53,710 bases of DNA from Priapulus caudatus (GCF_000485595.1 NW_014577344.1:171732-225441), one strand, 5' to 3'; shown: positions 12,101 through 21,313, counted from the stretch's first letter. Numbers and translations: made by a program. Notes: generated by a model from the letters alone, not told the origin.

Positions 12101-15100
12101 GTATAGAGAAAAAGAGGAAGCGAGGCATGGGTGCCAAGCTGGGCAAATACATTTCCGGTCTGCGTGACACGAAAAATGGTAATAAATTAAACTTACTTTT
12201 GATATTTGATGAAATGCATATCATTCGATTGGGAAGGGCAGTAGGAGAGGGGATAATTGCTGCTATCTTTATTTAATGTTGACTGTCGCCTTGAAAAATA
12301 AATATGTAGATATTTTTGCACCCCATTTCTTTTAATCATTTGTAATAAAAATGCCAAACAAATTAAAAATGAGAAGAATTTTGAAACTTAACTCCGCCTA
12401 CTTAAAATCCCTTTTATTTATCAATTAAGTTCGGTTGGAATAAGTTTTTATTTATTTAATGTTATCAACTCATATTTTACTTAAATTTAAATGAAAAAAT
12501 TTAGTGGGTTTTATTTTTAATACTGTCTTGTTGGTCTACCCAACTACGGTTCTCATTTGTGGCACTTGTGAAAAGTGGAAGATAAAGCAGGGCAACAGCG
12601 TTTGTAGAGGGTGCAAGAGCTATAGGTTTGACTCCATCCAGGCACACTTCTTCAAACAGCAGGCACTTATGTGTAGAGAGGCAGAGATAGTGGCAGAAAG
12701 ACGAGGCAGCTGACTACAGGCAGACCTGGTCGCGATGGATGCTATCCTCAACAACAAGCTATGGATGAAGAGTTAGAAATCATGAAAAGAATGTTGAATA
12801 CAGCATATTTTGTCATGCATTATGAAATGCATGGACAATCATATCCTCAACCCCTTTATCTAGACCTCCAAATCAAGAATGGATCTAATCTAAATCGCTT
12901 GACATCATATGCATACTGATAAAGCATGTGCCAGGTTATTTTTTCCATAATAATAATTCATAACAAATAGTGTGTATCTCATACTTTGCTACCTCATTTT
13001 CAATGTACCTCGATCCCTTGCGAGATAACTTACTATAAATAATAATAACCAAGGGCTATATCTTGTAAAACAAAAAAAAAATTGATTTTCTTCTTTTCTT
13101 TTCGATACGTCAAGTCAAATAATTGTTACAGACTTGACACAATTTGTAATCATTTTCTTTAAACAGATTTGGGACACACATTGCTGAAGCAATTCGAGAG
13201 CCCATTCGAGTGCCCTCCGTGATGCCAAGAGTCTAGCTGCTGATGTTTGATGGGGCTACTGGTAGCAGTATTTCTGAAGTAGAAATAATCTACTGTAGGC
13301 TTGTTAAAGATGGAATTCCAACTGACTATTTTATTGGTTTAGAAGACTTGGAGCATGCCCATAGCCAGGGTGTTTACGATGCTATTAATTTAGCCATGAC
13401 CAAGTTTGGTTGTCCTGACTGGTTAGATAAAGTCATTGGTGTAGGGTGTGATGGGGCAGCAGTAAATATTGGTAATAAGAATAGTGTGAAAACAAGATTA
13501 CTTCAGGAGTGTCCACATCTTGTTGTTACGCATTGTGTAGCGCACCGGCTCGAACTCGGTGTATTAAATGCTATTAAAGAGAATGAAATGCTAACGACTG
13601 TTAAGGATATGTTGCTGAAAGTGCACAAGCACTACCATTATTCCCCCAAAGCATTGAGAGAGCTGAGGGCCATTGCAAATGCCATGGATGAGCGTTGCAT
13701 TAAGCCCAAACGCCTGCAAGGTACAAGGTGGCTGCCGCATATTATGAAGGCATCAAAAGCACTAATGGATGGCTACGTTCCTGTGAGGGCTCACTTCGAG
13801 CATGTGTCGCAAGCAGGTCCAAACCAAGCCACGGCAGAAGTCAAGGGGAGAGCTACCTACTTGGCCAACAAGCTCAAAGACTACAGGGTACTACGGTTTA
13901 TGGTATTTCTGGAAGATCTGCTGGAAATTGTCAGTGCCCTCAGCCTGAAATTCCAGTCCAGTTGTCTCACTTCCGTCGACTACCTTGATGCTCTGGAAAC
14001 TGCCAACCTCATGCTGGTTCAGCTCCGCCAACAGCCAGGTGACCACTACAATGCCTTCACTGCAAATATTGTGCAGTCTGGTGATGGGGACTGGGAGTAC
14101 AAAGGCCACAAGCTGCTTCACTACCAGCCACATGCCTACAACTTCGACAACACCATCGATGCAGTCATGGAGAGGATGAATGGTAGGTTACAGAATCAAG
14201 ACCCTATCCTCAGCCAAGCTCGAGTATTTGATTGTAAAGACTGGCCACGTGACAGACAGGAGCTTGCCGTGTATGGTAATGAACAAGTGGCAGCACTGAC
14301 CAGGCACTTTTCCACTGTGCTCACTAAGCGTCAGTGCGATATTGCTGCAATAGCAAACGAATGGACACAGGTGAAAGCTCACTTGGGAAGAAGGATGGCT
14401 AACAATCCCAGAGTTCTGCCATCCATCTCAGTGATCTTCCCATTGGGTGAAATGTGCAGCAATCTGCTCCATCTCGTGGAAATTATACTCACTATTCCTG
14501 TCTCGACAGCTGTGTGTGAAAGGGGGTTTTCCGCTGTGAAGAGAATTAAGTCCGATTGGAGAGCCAGCCTCACAACCGAAACGATGACGCGTCTGTTAGG
14601 GGTGTCCATGGAAGGCCCTACTTTGGATGCCTATGACGCTGGAAAAGCTATGGATCTTTGGTGGACCAGGGCTCAGCGGTCAAGACGCCCCCAGTTCCAT
14701 GACGCTGATGATGATGATGATGATGATGATAATGATCTCTGGTGATGTTAGCTGCCAAGTTTGCTACACGTAATACAGCTTGTTGCATTCCTACATATCA
14801 CGTCTGTTTAGTTAACCTGAATTTACCTGACTCACCCATCACCTATATTGATGTGATGAAATAAACCATATTTCTGTGTAGTATTACTCACTTTGTTTGC
14901 CTTCTTATTTGATGATACAACAAAATAAACGTCGTGTAAATTTCATTATGAATTTCCACGTATATACTGTAATACGATATGCACTGACCCAAAAATGGAC
15001 CTTGCAAGTATGCAAAAAATGCAAGTAAATTTCGGACAAGTAAAATCAAAATTCGGACAAGTAAAAATTGCTTCTTGTTGCCCGACAGGACAACCAGATA

Positions 15101-17968
15101 TGAAAATAAGTGTCGAGGGCTGCCATGTATATAAACATTTACTCCCTATCCCATATGAAGTGTTGATAAAACGAATGTTGCCTTGGTGACTCTACCTTGT
15201 AAATCTTTGCCTTGGTAGCCATTCAATTTGCCTTACCTTAGAGAAAAACATTAGTTTGACCCCTGCTACATGCAAATTGCACACACCTGTTACATGATTA
15301 TTAGACATGATCTTCACATTTATAGATGTGGCAATGTCACTGCCAGCACGATCTATAGCATGGCGTGGAGAGCATGGAAGCTTGTCCTCTCTCTGCAGAG
15401 CTGCTGCCATCTGAAGTATTGGTGACTGATCATTCAGATCCTTGTCTATTATGAAATATACTGCAAATAAATGTATACTATCTTGTAGGAAATGTATTTG
15501 TTCTACCACAGACATATAGTTAAACCTCAACCTACATGTAACATGATTACTTGTTATATTAACAAGTGCCGCAGAGCGACAGGGCTCATCTGGTGTCTGG
15601 TGTTCTGCTGATAAATTCATTTGTGCATAGCAAGACGTCCTATACATACGTTCATTTCTAACCCAAAAAAACAACACTTCAAACTAGTGTAATAAAATTC
15701 CGATAGATGGCGGGCCGCTATCAAAGGCATCGTTGCATCGGTCAGCAAAAGCATTGCAGCAATGGCAGCTGTCAGTGTGACGACGGATTGCAAAAAGCAA
15801 GAGCGAATAATTACCATATTATTATTATACATAACGTGCGTTCTATGGTTTCAGGTAATAAGGTATATTAAACCCCTTGCGAGGCACATCTGGCTCGTTA
15901 AAAATAGCTCAATGGTTGATACAACCAGAGGCAGAGCAGCTCGTGCAAGATTACAATTTACAGCAATACGATAGCAAATATCTCTAAACTAATTTCAGTA
16001 CAAGATAGGCCAGTGATTAGTGGACCGAATAAGCTCAAGAACGTACACACTTGCGTCTATATTGGTGCCAAAATTTGATGAGAAAATTAAGTCTGGGAAA
16101 TCCGCAGCCTCACTCTTGGGTAATTATTTGAGTGCTAGNNNNNNNNNNNNNNNNNNNNNNNNNNNNNNNNNNNNNNNNNNNNNNNNNNNNNNNNNNNNNN
16201 NNNNNNNNNNNNNNNNNNNNNNNNNNNNNNNNNNNNNNNNNNNNNNNNNNNNNNNNNNNNNNNNNNNNNNNNNNNNNNNNNNNNNNNNNNNNNNNNNNNN
16301 NNNNNNNNNNNNNNNNNNNNNNNNNNNNNNNNNNNNNNNNNNNNNNNNNNNNNNNNNNNNNNNNNNNNNNNNNNNNNNNNNNNNNNNNNNNNNNNNNNNN
16401 NNNNNNNNNNNNNNNNNNNNNNNNNNNNNNNNNNNNNNNNNNNNNNNNNNNNNNNNNNNNNNNNNNNNNNNNNNNNNNNNNNNNNNNNNNNNNNNNNNNN
16501 NNNNNNNNNNNNNNNNNNNNNNNNNNNNNNNNNNNNNNNNNNNNNNNNNNNNNNNNNNNNNNNNNNNNNNNNNNNNNNNNNNNNNNNNNNNNNNNNNNNN
16601 NNNNNNNNNNNNNNNNNNNNNNNNNNNNNNNNNNNNNNNNNNNNNNNNNNTCCAATTTTGACACAGTGATGGCTTTTCCTACCATGATGCTATACACCAA
16701 CTATCACAAGCCTAGGTCGAGCCGTTTAGATTTGTGCCGCAATTCTGCATTTCCTCCATATACCTTAAGTTAAGGAGTGAATGTTCCCTCTTCTTTTACA
16801 CCTCTTGACCTTTGACCTTTGACCCCCAGCTTCGACATCCCAACTCGTTTTGACAATTCCCCCCGATGTGCCGAATATCGTGACTGTACGTCAAGCGGTT
16901 AAGATTTGTGCCCAACTGTTGACGCACAGACGCACGGACGGCCGGACGGACAATCATGCGATTCTACAAGCTGCATCTGATTACGTCAGATGAGCTAAAA
17001 ATACACTCTAATTTTAATATAAATGAATTGAAAAACGTGCTTAAAATATACCTTTGTCTTGCACAGCAACTTTAATCCTTGTGTTTACATCTTTTTCGAG
17101 AGATGCCATCAATATTTTTTCTGCCAGTTGATATGCTCTAGTTTCTGCATCAATAGCAGAGATGAAGGGTTCTGATCTTGCTACCAACAGGTCATTAAAC
17201 ATCAACCTTGTAGATATGGTCATAGGATGCAATGGAATGGTTTTGGCATCTTGAAATACATTTATTTTGATGTTGGCTTTCTGAAATCAAAGAACACAAA
17301 TGGTTTGAAATTGAGCCGATCTCATTCGCCCCTGGCAAATGATTTTTTTATTTCTGGCCATAGGAAGTGAATGACAGAGGATTTGTCTAACCTTATGCAC
17401 TTCTTGGCTATACTATGCCAAAACAATCCAATAAACCAGCAGAATTTATTTGTAAAAATTACAATGCCGCACTTTAAATTGAAATTGCAAGATACAACAT
17501 GTATTTTTTCAAAAGTGATATTCTTCCGTATTACTGTGAAAAATATTTTAACGAGACGCATGAAAAATAAATAACTGACGTGTTTCTGTGCTACAAAGTA
17601 AGTTTCTGAAATGCCTCTTTTAGCCACCAGAGGATTGCGTGCAACATGAGCTACTAACTTGGTAAATACAGCAATATAATACTAACCTTAGCAGCACTGT
17701 AAAAAGATGACCGCAATGAGTTCAGATTCCTCTCTCGCACAGCTGAGCTCGAACCTTCTGCAAACCTCTTCGCCCGTCTGTAAATGACGGCTACTTTGCA
17801 GAGCATCTGCTTTTGCTGCTGCTGGACAACGTCTTCTACAAGCTTCATGCCTGGTGCCATTGCAATAGTTTGTTTCCTCGTTCCTTCATGATTGCCACCA
17901 GTCGGTCTGACCTGGGATCCTTTAATTGATATGGTTGTCATTGACTGAGGTGACCGTTGATGCTCCAT
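4077..17968 (-). CDS. Nine-exon gene model, 1,642-aa protein of unknown function
   Basis: I do not recognise this protein. Joining exons 17968-17687, 17280-17052, 15460-15287, 10143-9979, 9763-9650, 9523-8063, 7815-7631, 7087-6883 and 6190-4077 gives 4,929 nt, exactly 1,643 codons with the stop. Every junction has AG/GT borders and matching phase: 0, then 1 at five junctions, then 0, then 1. The ATG at 17968 directly follows an in-frame TAA, which fixes the start. Residues ~95-170 and ~171-283 look like two related alpha/beta modules. Residues ~322-808 are polar and low in structure. Residues ~809-938 are helical-looking. Residues ~1300-1565 are a tandem 19-residue repeat. No signal peptide or membrane span is evident, so an intracellular protein is likely. 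If the last intron is not removed, translation stops at 6845 after 950 residues. The 16139-16650 gap lies in an intron and could hide another symmetric phase-1 exon. The final join (6883 to 6190) is the least certain. Confidence 0.68.
4300..5105 (-). repeat. Coding minisatellite, 57 bp / 19 aa
   Basis: About 12-13 tandem units in exon 9. A typical unit reads RPWHEPRSREGKSDHRGSD and its neighbour SRWNEPKFDQRDTSDSWPD, so a 38-residue two-unit period is visible in the centre. Trp, Glu-Pro and the terminal Gly/Asp are best kept. Outer units are more diverged. Because 57 is divisible by 3, other frames also stay open, and those are not genes. Confidence 0.85.
6845..7087 (-). CDS. Exon 8 of the minus-strand gene, alternative end
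   Basis: Acceptor GTCCATTTCAG in phase 0. It encodes ECVMMHVLLSGILIASSQLV, then a charged helix (SEQLRRELRQELFGRAFTKL). Read through, it stops with TAA at 6845-6847 after 81 codons, and a possible AATAAA lies at 6716-6711. Alternatively a donor at 6882 (ACGG|GTAGGC) leaves phase 1 and joins exon 9 in frame. Both products are possible. Confidence 0.72.
   Translation of the reverse strand, partial: ECVMMHVLLSGILIASSQLVPWLEFQPECKTSEQLRRELRQELFGRAFTKLLQLQDSQYMLEIMRSKTGRHEAIIKAILL
7176..7362. mobile_element. Short hAT-type MITE with 8-bp target duplication
   Basis: 187 bp in the intron between exons 7 and 8. Terminal repeats are CAGTGAAAAAAATA at the left and CAGGGAAAAAAATA read inward from the right. 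It is flanked by perfect 8-bp copies GTGTACTC (7168-7175 and 7363-7370). The interior repeats AGCCCCYGAAATGCCAAAAAG. The 8-bp duplication is the canonical hAT size, unlike the 5-bp elements in this window. Confidence 0.85.
7631..7815 (-). CDS. Exon 7 of the minus-strand gene
   Basis: 185 nt, phase 1 in and 0 out. Acceptor TTGGTTGTGCAG, donor GGCAAG|GTAAAC. It encodes helix-like HMDDASELALDKKWLQHLAQ through VSDVKDMLGK. It ends in phase 0, which matches exon 8. Confidence 0.75.
8063..9523 (-). CDS. Exon 6 of the minus-strand gene (long polar exon)
   Basis: 1,461 nt, phase 1 in and 1 out. Acceptor TTGCTTTTCTAG, strong donor CAAG|GTATGAGT. It is rich in Ser, Thr, Glu, Asp and Gln, with acidic patches around YYEDDAFNEN and SSEDERDEPEF. 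No recognisable domain is seen, and it is probably disordered. The uninterrupted frame of ~486 codons is itself good evidence for coding. Confidence 0.82.
9650..9763 (-). CDS. Exon 5 of the minus-strand gene
   Basis: 114 nt, phase 1 in and 1 out. Acceptor TTTAATTATAG, donor CCCG|GTGAGC. It encodes an acidic, polar stretch (YQVVHLNSHPSDEQFSDYDG to VVKSDPG). Confidence 0.74.
9979..10143 (-). CDS. Exon 4 of the minus-strand gene
   Basis: 165 nt, phase 1 in and 1 out. Acceptor GGCGATGTAG, donor GGCG|GTACGT. It encodes TLFTARLSVDDVVLLASKKP, then a helix around HVYEQSYKTLLSLSPETF. It is separated from exon 3 by a 5.1 kb intron that contains the hAT element at 11524-15122. Confidence 0.74.
11031..11083 (+). 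promoter_or_regulatory. TATA-box-like promoter candidate
   Basis: CCCCTATAAAAAC is followed ~25 bp later by an initiator-like GAGTCATTCAC, then an ATG near 11081. The spacing fits a RNA polymerase II core promoter, but the following frame is short. It lies in an intron of the large gene, on the opposite strand. It may be a transposon relic. Confidence 0.25.
12543..12712 (+). CDS. hAT transposase, N-terminal zinc-finger exon
   Basis: It encodes CGTCEKWKIKQGNSVCRGCK followed by SYRFDSIQAHF. This is a CxxC pattern followed by a downstream His, like the TTF/BED-type fingers at the front of ZNF862-like hAT transposases. It stops at a TGA at 12711-12713. A separate in-frame-looking piece, EELEIMKRMLNTAYFVMHYE at ~12766-12920, matches the region that normally follows. 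Confidence 0.55.
13166..14745 (+). pseudogene. hAT transposase, catalytic and dimerisation region (ZNF862-like)
   Basis: A ~500-codon open frame from ATG 13243 covers the RNase-H-like catalytic part. MFDGATGSSISEVEI leads to the first acidic region, VIGVGCDGAAVNIG to the second, then VVTHCVAHRLEL. The C-terminal dimerisation motif is IPVSTAVCERGFSAVKRIK, followed by an Asp-rich tail. The frame is open upstream to ~13166, where ACAG|ATTTGG suggests a splice acceptor. However, a TAG at 13232-13234 lies between the upstream part (RFGTHIAEAIREP) and MFDGAT. The copy is therefore probably inactive although recent. Confidence 0.8.
15287..15460 (-). CDS. Exon 3 of the minus-strand gene
   Basis: 174 nt, phase 1 in and 1 out. 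Acceptor TTATTTGCAG, donor AACAG|GTGTGT. It encodes YFIIDKDLNDQSPILQMAAA through ATSINVKIMSNNHVTG. The split codon joins exon 2 without frame loss. A further symmetric exon could still be hidden in the 16139-16650 gap between them. Confidence 0.72.
16139..16650. other. Assembly gap (512 N)
   Basis: Run of N between exons 2 and 3 of the large minus-strand gene. Its true length is unknown, and it could contain an additional phase-1 symmetric exon or a transposon. Confidence 1.
16651..16998. repeat. Dispersed repeat with TGACCTTTGACC and GACGGAC tail
   Basis: It contains CTCTTGACCTTTGACCTTTG near 16801-16820, two variants of a GGTCGAGCCGTTTAGATTTGTGC / CGTCAAGCGGTTAAGATTTGTGC block, and a GCACGGACGGCCGGACGGAC tail near 16933-16952. 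Similar TGACCT-bearing pieces lie at 37890-37930 and 41300-41330. This looks like a common non-coding interspersed repeat whose left side is cut by the gap. Confidence 0.6.
17052..17280 (-). CDS. Exon 2 of the minus-strand gene
   Basis: 76 codons plus one base. Acceptor TTTGATTTCAG, donor AAAG|GTATAT, phase 0 in and 1 out. It encodes a beta-like KANIKINVF start, then FNDLLVARSEPFISAIDAET and an Ala-rich helix RAYQLAEKIL. The layout resembles the module in exons 3-4 (VDDVVLLASKKPW, then HVYEQSYKTLL). Confidence 0.75.
17687..17968 (-). CDS. Exon 1 of the minus-strand gene (start codon)
   Basis: 94 codons, from MEHQRSPQSM to FYSAAK, ending at AAG|GTTAGT in phase 0. A poly-Gln stretch (VVQQQQKQ) and basic segments precede a helix-like RERNLNSLRSSFYSAAK. 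An in-frame TAA abuts the ATG. A likely 5'UTR acceptor (TTTATTTAG) lies at 17990, so an untranslated exon probably sits further upstream. Confidence 0.75.
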
Positions 17969-18177
17969 TTAGATGATTGTATTCGCAACCTAAATAAACC
18001 CAGAGAGATTACATAAGTGTACATTCACAGTTCAATATTTTGACACAAACACTCAATAGGTACTAGTAGATAATAGTACATAGTAGATCACTGTGTGGGA
18101 TGGATGTCCGGACGCGTAGCCACGGCCTATTGAATATGTAGCCGGGGGTAACCACCGCTACGATGAGGAAGAACGCA

Positions 18178-18345
18178 ACTCTTTCTTGGAATTGTAAAAA
18201 AAAGCTGCAAAAGGGTTGTAACCTGCTTTGCCATTCAATTACATAATTTAACCCATGCATCAGGTGCTGATTTGTACAGACGCGCGTCTATTATACTTCG
18301 CAATAATTAATTGGTAGGCTATCATGTATGTGTAACAATATTGTC
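18178..18345. repeat. Partial copy of the 22953-23452 element
   Basis: Shares ~165 bp with 23208-23400: CTCTTTCTTGGAATTGT..., ACATAATTTAACCCATGCAT and CAATAATTAATTGGTA. The homology ends where the fold-back starts near 18351, so the fold-back may have inserted into this older copy. Confidence 0.7.
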
Positions 18346-18875
18346 GACGTGCACGCCAAGCGCTAGTCCGAGATACCTCTGACCAATGCCCACACCGACG
18401 ATTTTGGTGGATTTGGTGTGGGTTAGGTCAGAGCAACTTGCCTATACAAAACGTGGAATTTCTCCGATCCCGCCGAGGATCGCTGTTTCATCGCTCCAAA
18501 CTCACAATTGGGGCTATCAATCAAGATCTGACGCACATATATCAAAAACTGGATCACTTATATGCTTGCTCGCGTTGGTAAGTACACTTGTACTCTTTTA
18601 CCTTAGTCGTATTTCGATTTGAAAATTTGTTGCTAACAATTTCCCTCCGACATGCATCGGCCATCCATCATGCATCCAACTGCATTGTGGGAAACCACGC
18701 TACCAAATCACTAATACGCTACTCTGTTGTTTCCCACAATGCAGTTGGATGCACGATGGATGGCCGATGCATGTCGGAGGGAAATTGTTAGCAACAAATT
18801 TTCAAATCGAAATACGACTAAGGTAAAACTAAAAGAGTACAAGTGTACTTACCAACGCGAGCAAGCATATAAGTT

Positions 18876-19138
18876 AGGCAGTGGCTACGGGTACGGTAGC
18901 CGTATCTTAATGTCTCGAGGCTACGGGTACGGGAGTCCATTCGCTTTCATACTTAACGAGACAAAGATGGCGGCGGTGGCGCCAGATTTCGAAATAACGC
19001 CTTGGGAAATAAATTCACGATTTGAGAGTTTAGATGAGCTAGAACCCTAACCCTAAACCTAACCATAACCCTAAACCTAACCCTAACGCCAAAAAGGGGC
19101 TTCAACGACCGACGGCTACCGTACCTCCAGCCACTGCG
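18876..19138. mobile_element. MITE-like piece with telomere-like repeat
   Basis: Ends are inverted: AGGCAGTGGCTACGGGTACG at the left and GTACCTCCAGCCACTGCG at the right. An internal CTACGGGTACGG block is repeated. 19047-19087 carries CCCTAACCCTAAACCTAACC-type repeats resembling TTAGGG telomeric DNA. Confidence 0.6.
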
Positions 19139-19293
19139 TATAGGTGCGGGCGGACATACGGGAACTTTCCCACATCCGGGACTTTCTTAACCTAGCAACC
19201 AGCTGTGCCGGTGAAAACAACAGCCGGTCTCCGTGAGCTTACACACGCAATACCCCATTTTCAAACCAAAAGCATCTTAATTTCCTTTCATAT

Positions 19294-19380
19294 ATGCCGA
19301 AAACTTGTGTAGTAGTAGGTTGTCACAATCATATATATTGCACAGATAATAAAAGATGTTTTTTTGAGCTGCCAAAATGA
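19294..19380 (+). pseudogene. Truncated THAP-domain start
   Basis: ATG followed by MPKTCVVVGCHNHIYC then FFELPK and a TGA after 28 codons. The Cys spacing, VVGC..N core and following aromatic/Pro match the first half of a THAP DNA-binding domain. The second half is not found downstream in frame. It lies just inside the left TIR at 19139, as expected for a transposase N-terminus. Confidence 0.55.
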
Positions 19381-19514
19381 CATAAGAGTCCAGAGAGGCG
19401 TGATAAGTCATAAGTGGCTGACTGCCACTTAAATGTAAATGAGAAAATGTAAATGGTACGCACTGGAGTCCGTCAAAATTCTTCACTATTTGTTCTGATC
19501 ATTTCGTGACAGGT

Positions 19515-19952
19515 CAGGGTTCTCCCTACGTTGCGCAAACTGGGCGCGCGCGCCCCGTTTGGGAAAACTCCCCCCTGTTTGAATCGTTGCGCCCCGTTTG
19601 AATTACCTCCGCCCCGTTTAAATTCCACCACAATAAAAGTTTGCCAGCGCGGGAATCGACCGTCAAGAATTGCCGTTCGACCTGGACACCCGACGCGTGT
19701 ATTTTTACCGTACAACGCATGCACTGCAGACAGTACACAAGTTAACCTGACAATGCACAGTTAACCTGTAACTAACTGTACCCCGACTCGGCTATCTTAT
19801 ATATACAAGAACCCCAAATACCGTCTATGGTGTGGTGGCGATTTTACGCATTAATTAGTCGTACGATAAAAAAACACGCCCCCGGACCCCCCTGGTTCCC
19901 CCCCCTCCCCTCCCCTCCCCCCTGTTTGAATTTCATCCTGGGGAGAACCCTG
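19515..19952. mobile_element. TIR element with 5-bp target duplication CAGGT
   Basis: 438 bp, ends CAGGGTTCTCCC and the complement GGGAGAACCCTG, flanked by CAGGT on both sides (19510-19514 and 19953-19957). The interior repeats CCCCGTTTGAAT (near 19553, 19592 and 19612, with a variant at 19919). A C-rich block at 19876-19923 has several runs of four or more C. It sits inside the THAP-bearing insertion. Confidence 0.8.
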
Positions 19953-19975
19953 CAGGTAACTACTATTTTATAACT

Positions 19976-20745
19976 GCGTGTGTGTGTGCGTGCGTCTGTG
20001 CGTGTGAGTAGTGTGTCACTGTGTGTGCGTGCGTCTGTGTGTGTGCGTGCGTGCGTGTTTGTGTGTGCTTGTGTGTGCGTGTGTGTGCGTATGCGTGTGC
20101 GTGTGACACTGTGTGTGCGTGTGCGTGTTTGTGTGTCACCGTGTGTGCGTGTGCGTGTGCGTGTGCGTGTCACTGTGTGTACATGTGCGTGCGCGTTTGC
20201 ATATGAGTGCGTGCAGCGTGTGCGTGTGCGTGCATGTGCGTGTGCGTCCGAGTGTGTCACTGAGTGTGCGTGTGCGCGTGCGTGTTTGTGTGTGCGCGTG
20301 TGTGCGTGTGCGTATGCGTGCGAGTGTGACACTGTGTGTGCGTGTGCGAGTGCGTGTGCGTGCGTCCGAGTGTGTCACTGCGTGCGCGTGCGCATGTGCT
20401 TGTGCGTGTGCGTGTGTCCTTGTGTGTGCGTGTGCGCATGCGTGTGCGTGCGAGTGTTTCACTGTGTGTGCGAGCGCGTGTGCGTGTGCGTGTGAGTGTT
20501 AGTGTGTCACTGTGTGTGCGTGTGCTTGTGTGAGCGCGTGCGTGTTTGTGTATGCGTGTGCGTGTGCATGTGCGTGTGAGTGGGTCACTGTGTGTGCGTG
20601 TGTGTTCGTGTGCGTGTGCGTGCGAGTGTGTCACTGTGTGCGTGTGCGTCTGCGTGTGCGTGTGAGTGTGTCACTGTGTGTGCGTGTGAGTGTGTCACTG
20701 TGTGTGCGTGTGCGTGTGTGTGCGTGTGTATGCGTGCGCATGTGT
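19976..20745. repeat. TG/CG minisatellite punctuated by TCACTG
   Basis: About 770 bp of GTGTGCGTGCG repeats broken by GTGTCACTGTGTGTGCG-type units at irregular 25-80 bp intervals. All frames stay open on both strands because the repeat lacks stops. It is not a gene. Confidence 0.95.
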
Positions 20746-21313
20746 AATCTTGGACTTTGTTTTTGTTTCACGAGACCTGGGGTAATTTTATTCAACTAAT
20801 GCAAAGCAAACAAATAAGAATAGCTTAAAATATTTTATGTTTGCAGTGCATCTATATGTATCTTACATAATGTCATAATTATAGCTACAGAAAGGCTACC
20901 TATAATATACTCGTAAGGCATATTAGAAGAAATTTAATGAAAAAAACTTATTAAAACTTCCAAACCAAGTGACGGATAATTTGTATCGTTATGCAGTAAT
21001 CTATGGGCGCCAGTGACGCGATCGTGTTGTTTTCACCGGCGTTCTGCTAGTGGTCACGTGACTACTGATCTGTGACGTAGCACCGCCCGCACCTATAACT
21101 TATAAGTTATCCAGTTTTCGATATATATGCGTCAAATCTTGATTGATAGCCCCAATTGTGAGTTTGGAGCGATGAAACAGCGATCCTCGGCGGGATCGGA
21201 GAAATTCCACGTTTTGCATAGACAAGTTGGTCTGACCTAACCCACACTAAATCCACCAAAATCGTCGGTGTGGGCATTGGTCAGAGGAATCTCGGACTAG
21301 CCAAGCGTGCGCA

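Larger units (their letters stand above)
11524..15122 (+). mobile_element. hAT transposon, 3.6 kb, with ZNF862-like transposase
   Basis: Terminal inverted repeats CAGCCCTCGACACT (left) and the complement at 15109-15122, flanked by CCATG (11519-11523 and 15123-15127). Subterminal GGACAAGT motifs recur at both ends (11577-11620 and 15033-15066). It carries a zinc-finger segment and a transposase on the plus strand, opposite to the host gene whose intron it occupies. The 5-bp duplication is shorter than the usual 8 bp of hAT elements, so either this lineage makes 5-bp duplications or the flanks have changed. Confidence 0.88.
18876..21100. mobile_element. Compound THAP-bearing insertion with 8-bp target duplication
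   Basis: Flanked by TATAAGTT (18868-18875 and 21101-21108), and absent from the matching left arm of the fold-back. An inner TIR pair TATAGGTGCGGGCGG (19139 and the complement ending ~21096) and a shared CCGGTGAAAACAAC block further in (19210 and 21025) define a DNA transposon of ~1.95 kb. Between its left TIR and the fold-back sits a 260 bp MITE-like piece. THAP domain plus 8-bp duplication suggests a P-element-like type, but no transposase catalytic region is seen. Confidence 0.65.
18351..21313. repeat. Long inverted repeat (fold-back), split by insertion
   Basis: The left arm (18351-18695) and right arm (18729-18875 plus 21101-21313) are near-perfect inverted copies of ~345 bp around a ~33 bp loop (18696-18728). 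Example: CCCACAATGCAGTTGGATGC at 18733-18752 is the complement of 18672-18691, and GCGATCCTCGG near 21180 pairs with CCGAGGATCGC near 18475. The right arm is interrupted by the 18876-21100 insertion, which duplicated TATAAGTT. Confidence 0.88.

Noticed and set aside
19047..19087. TTAGGG-like repeats as a chromosome end
   Set aside because: Only ~40 bp, degenerate and inside a MITE-like piece; not a telomere.
19844..20799. Long His/Thr or Cys/Val frames on both strands
   Set aside because: Produced by the TG/CG minisatellite.
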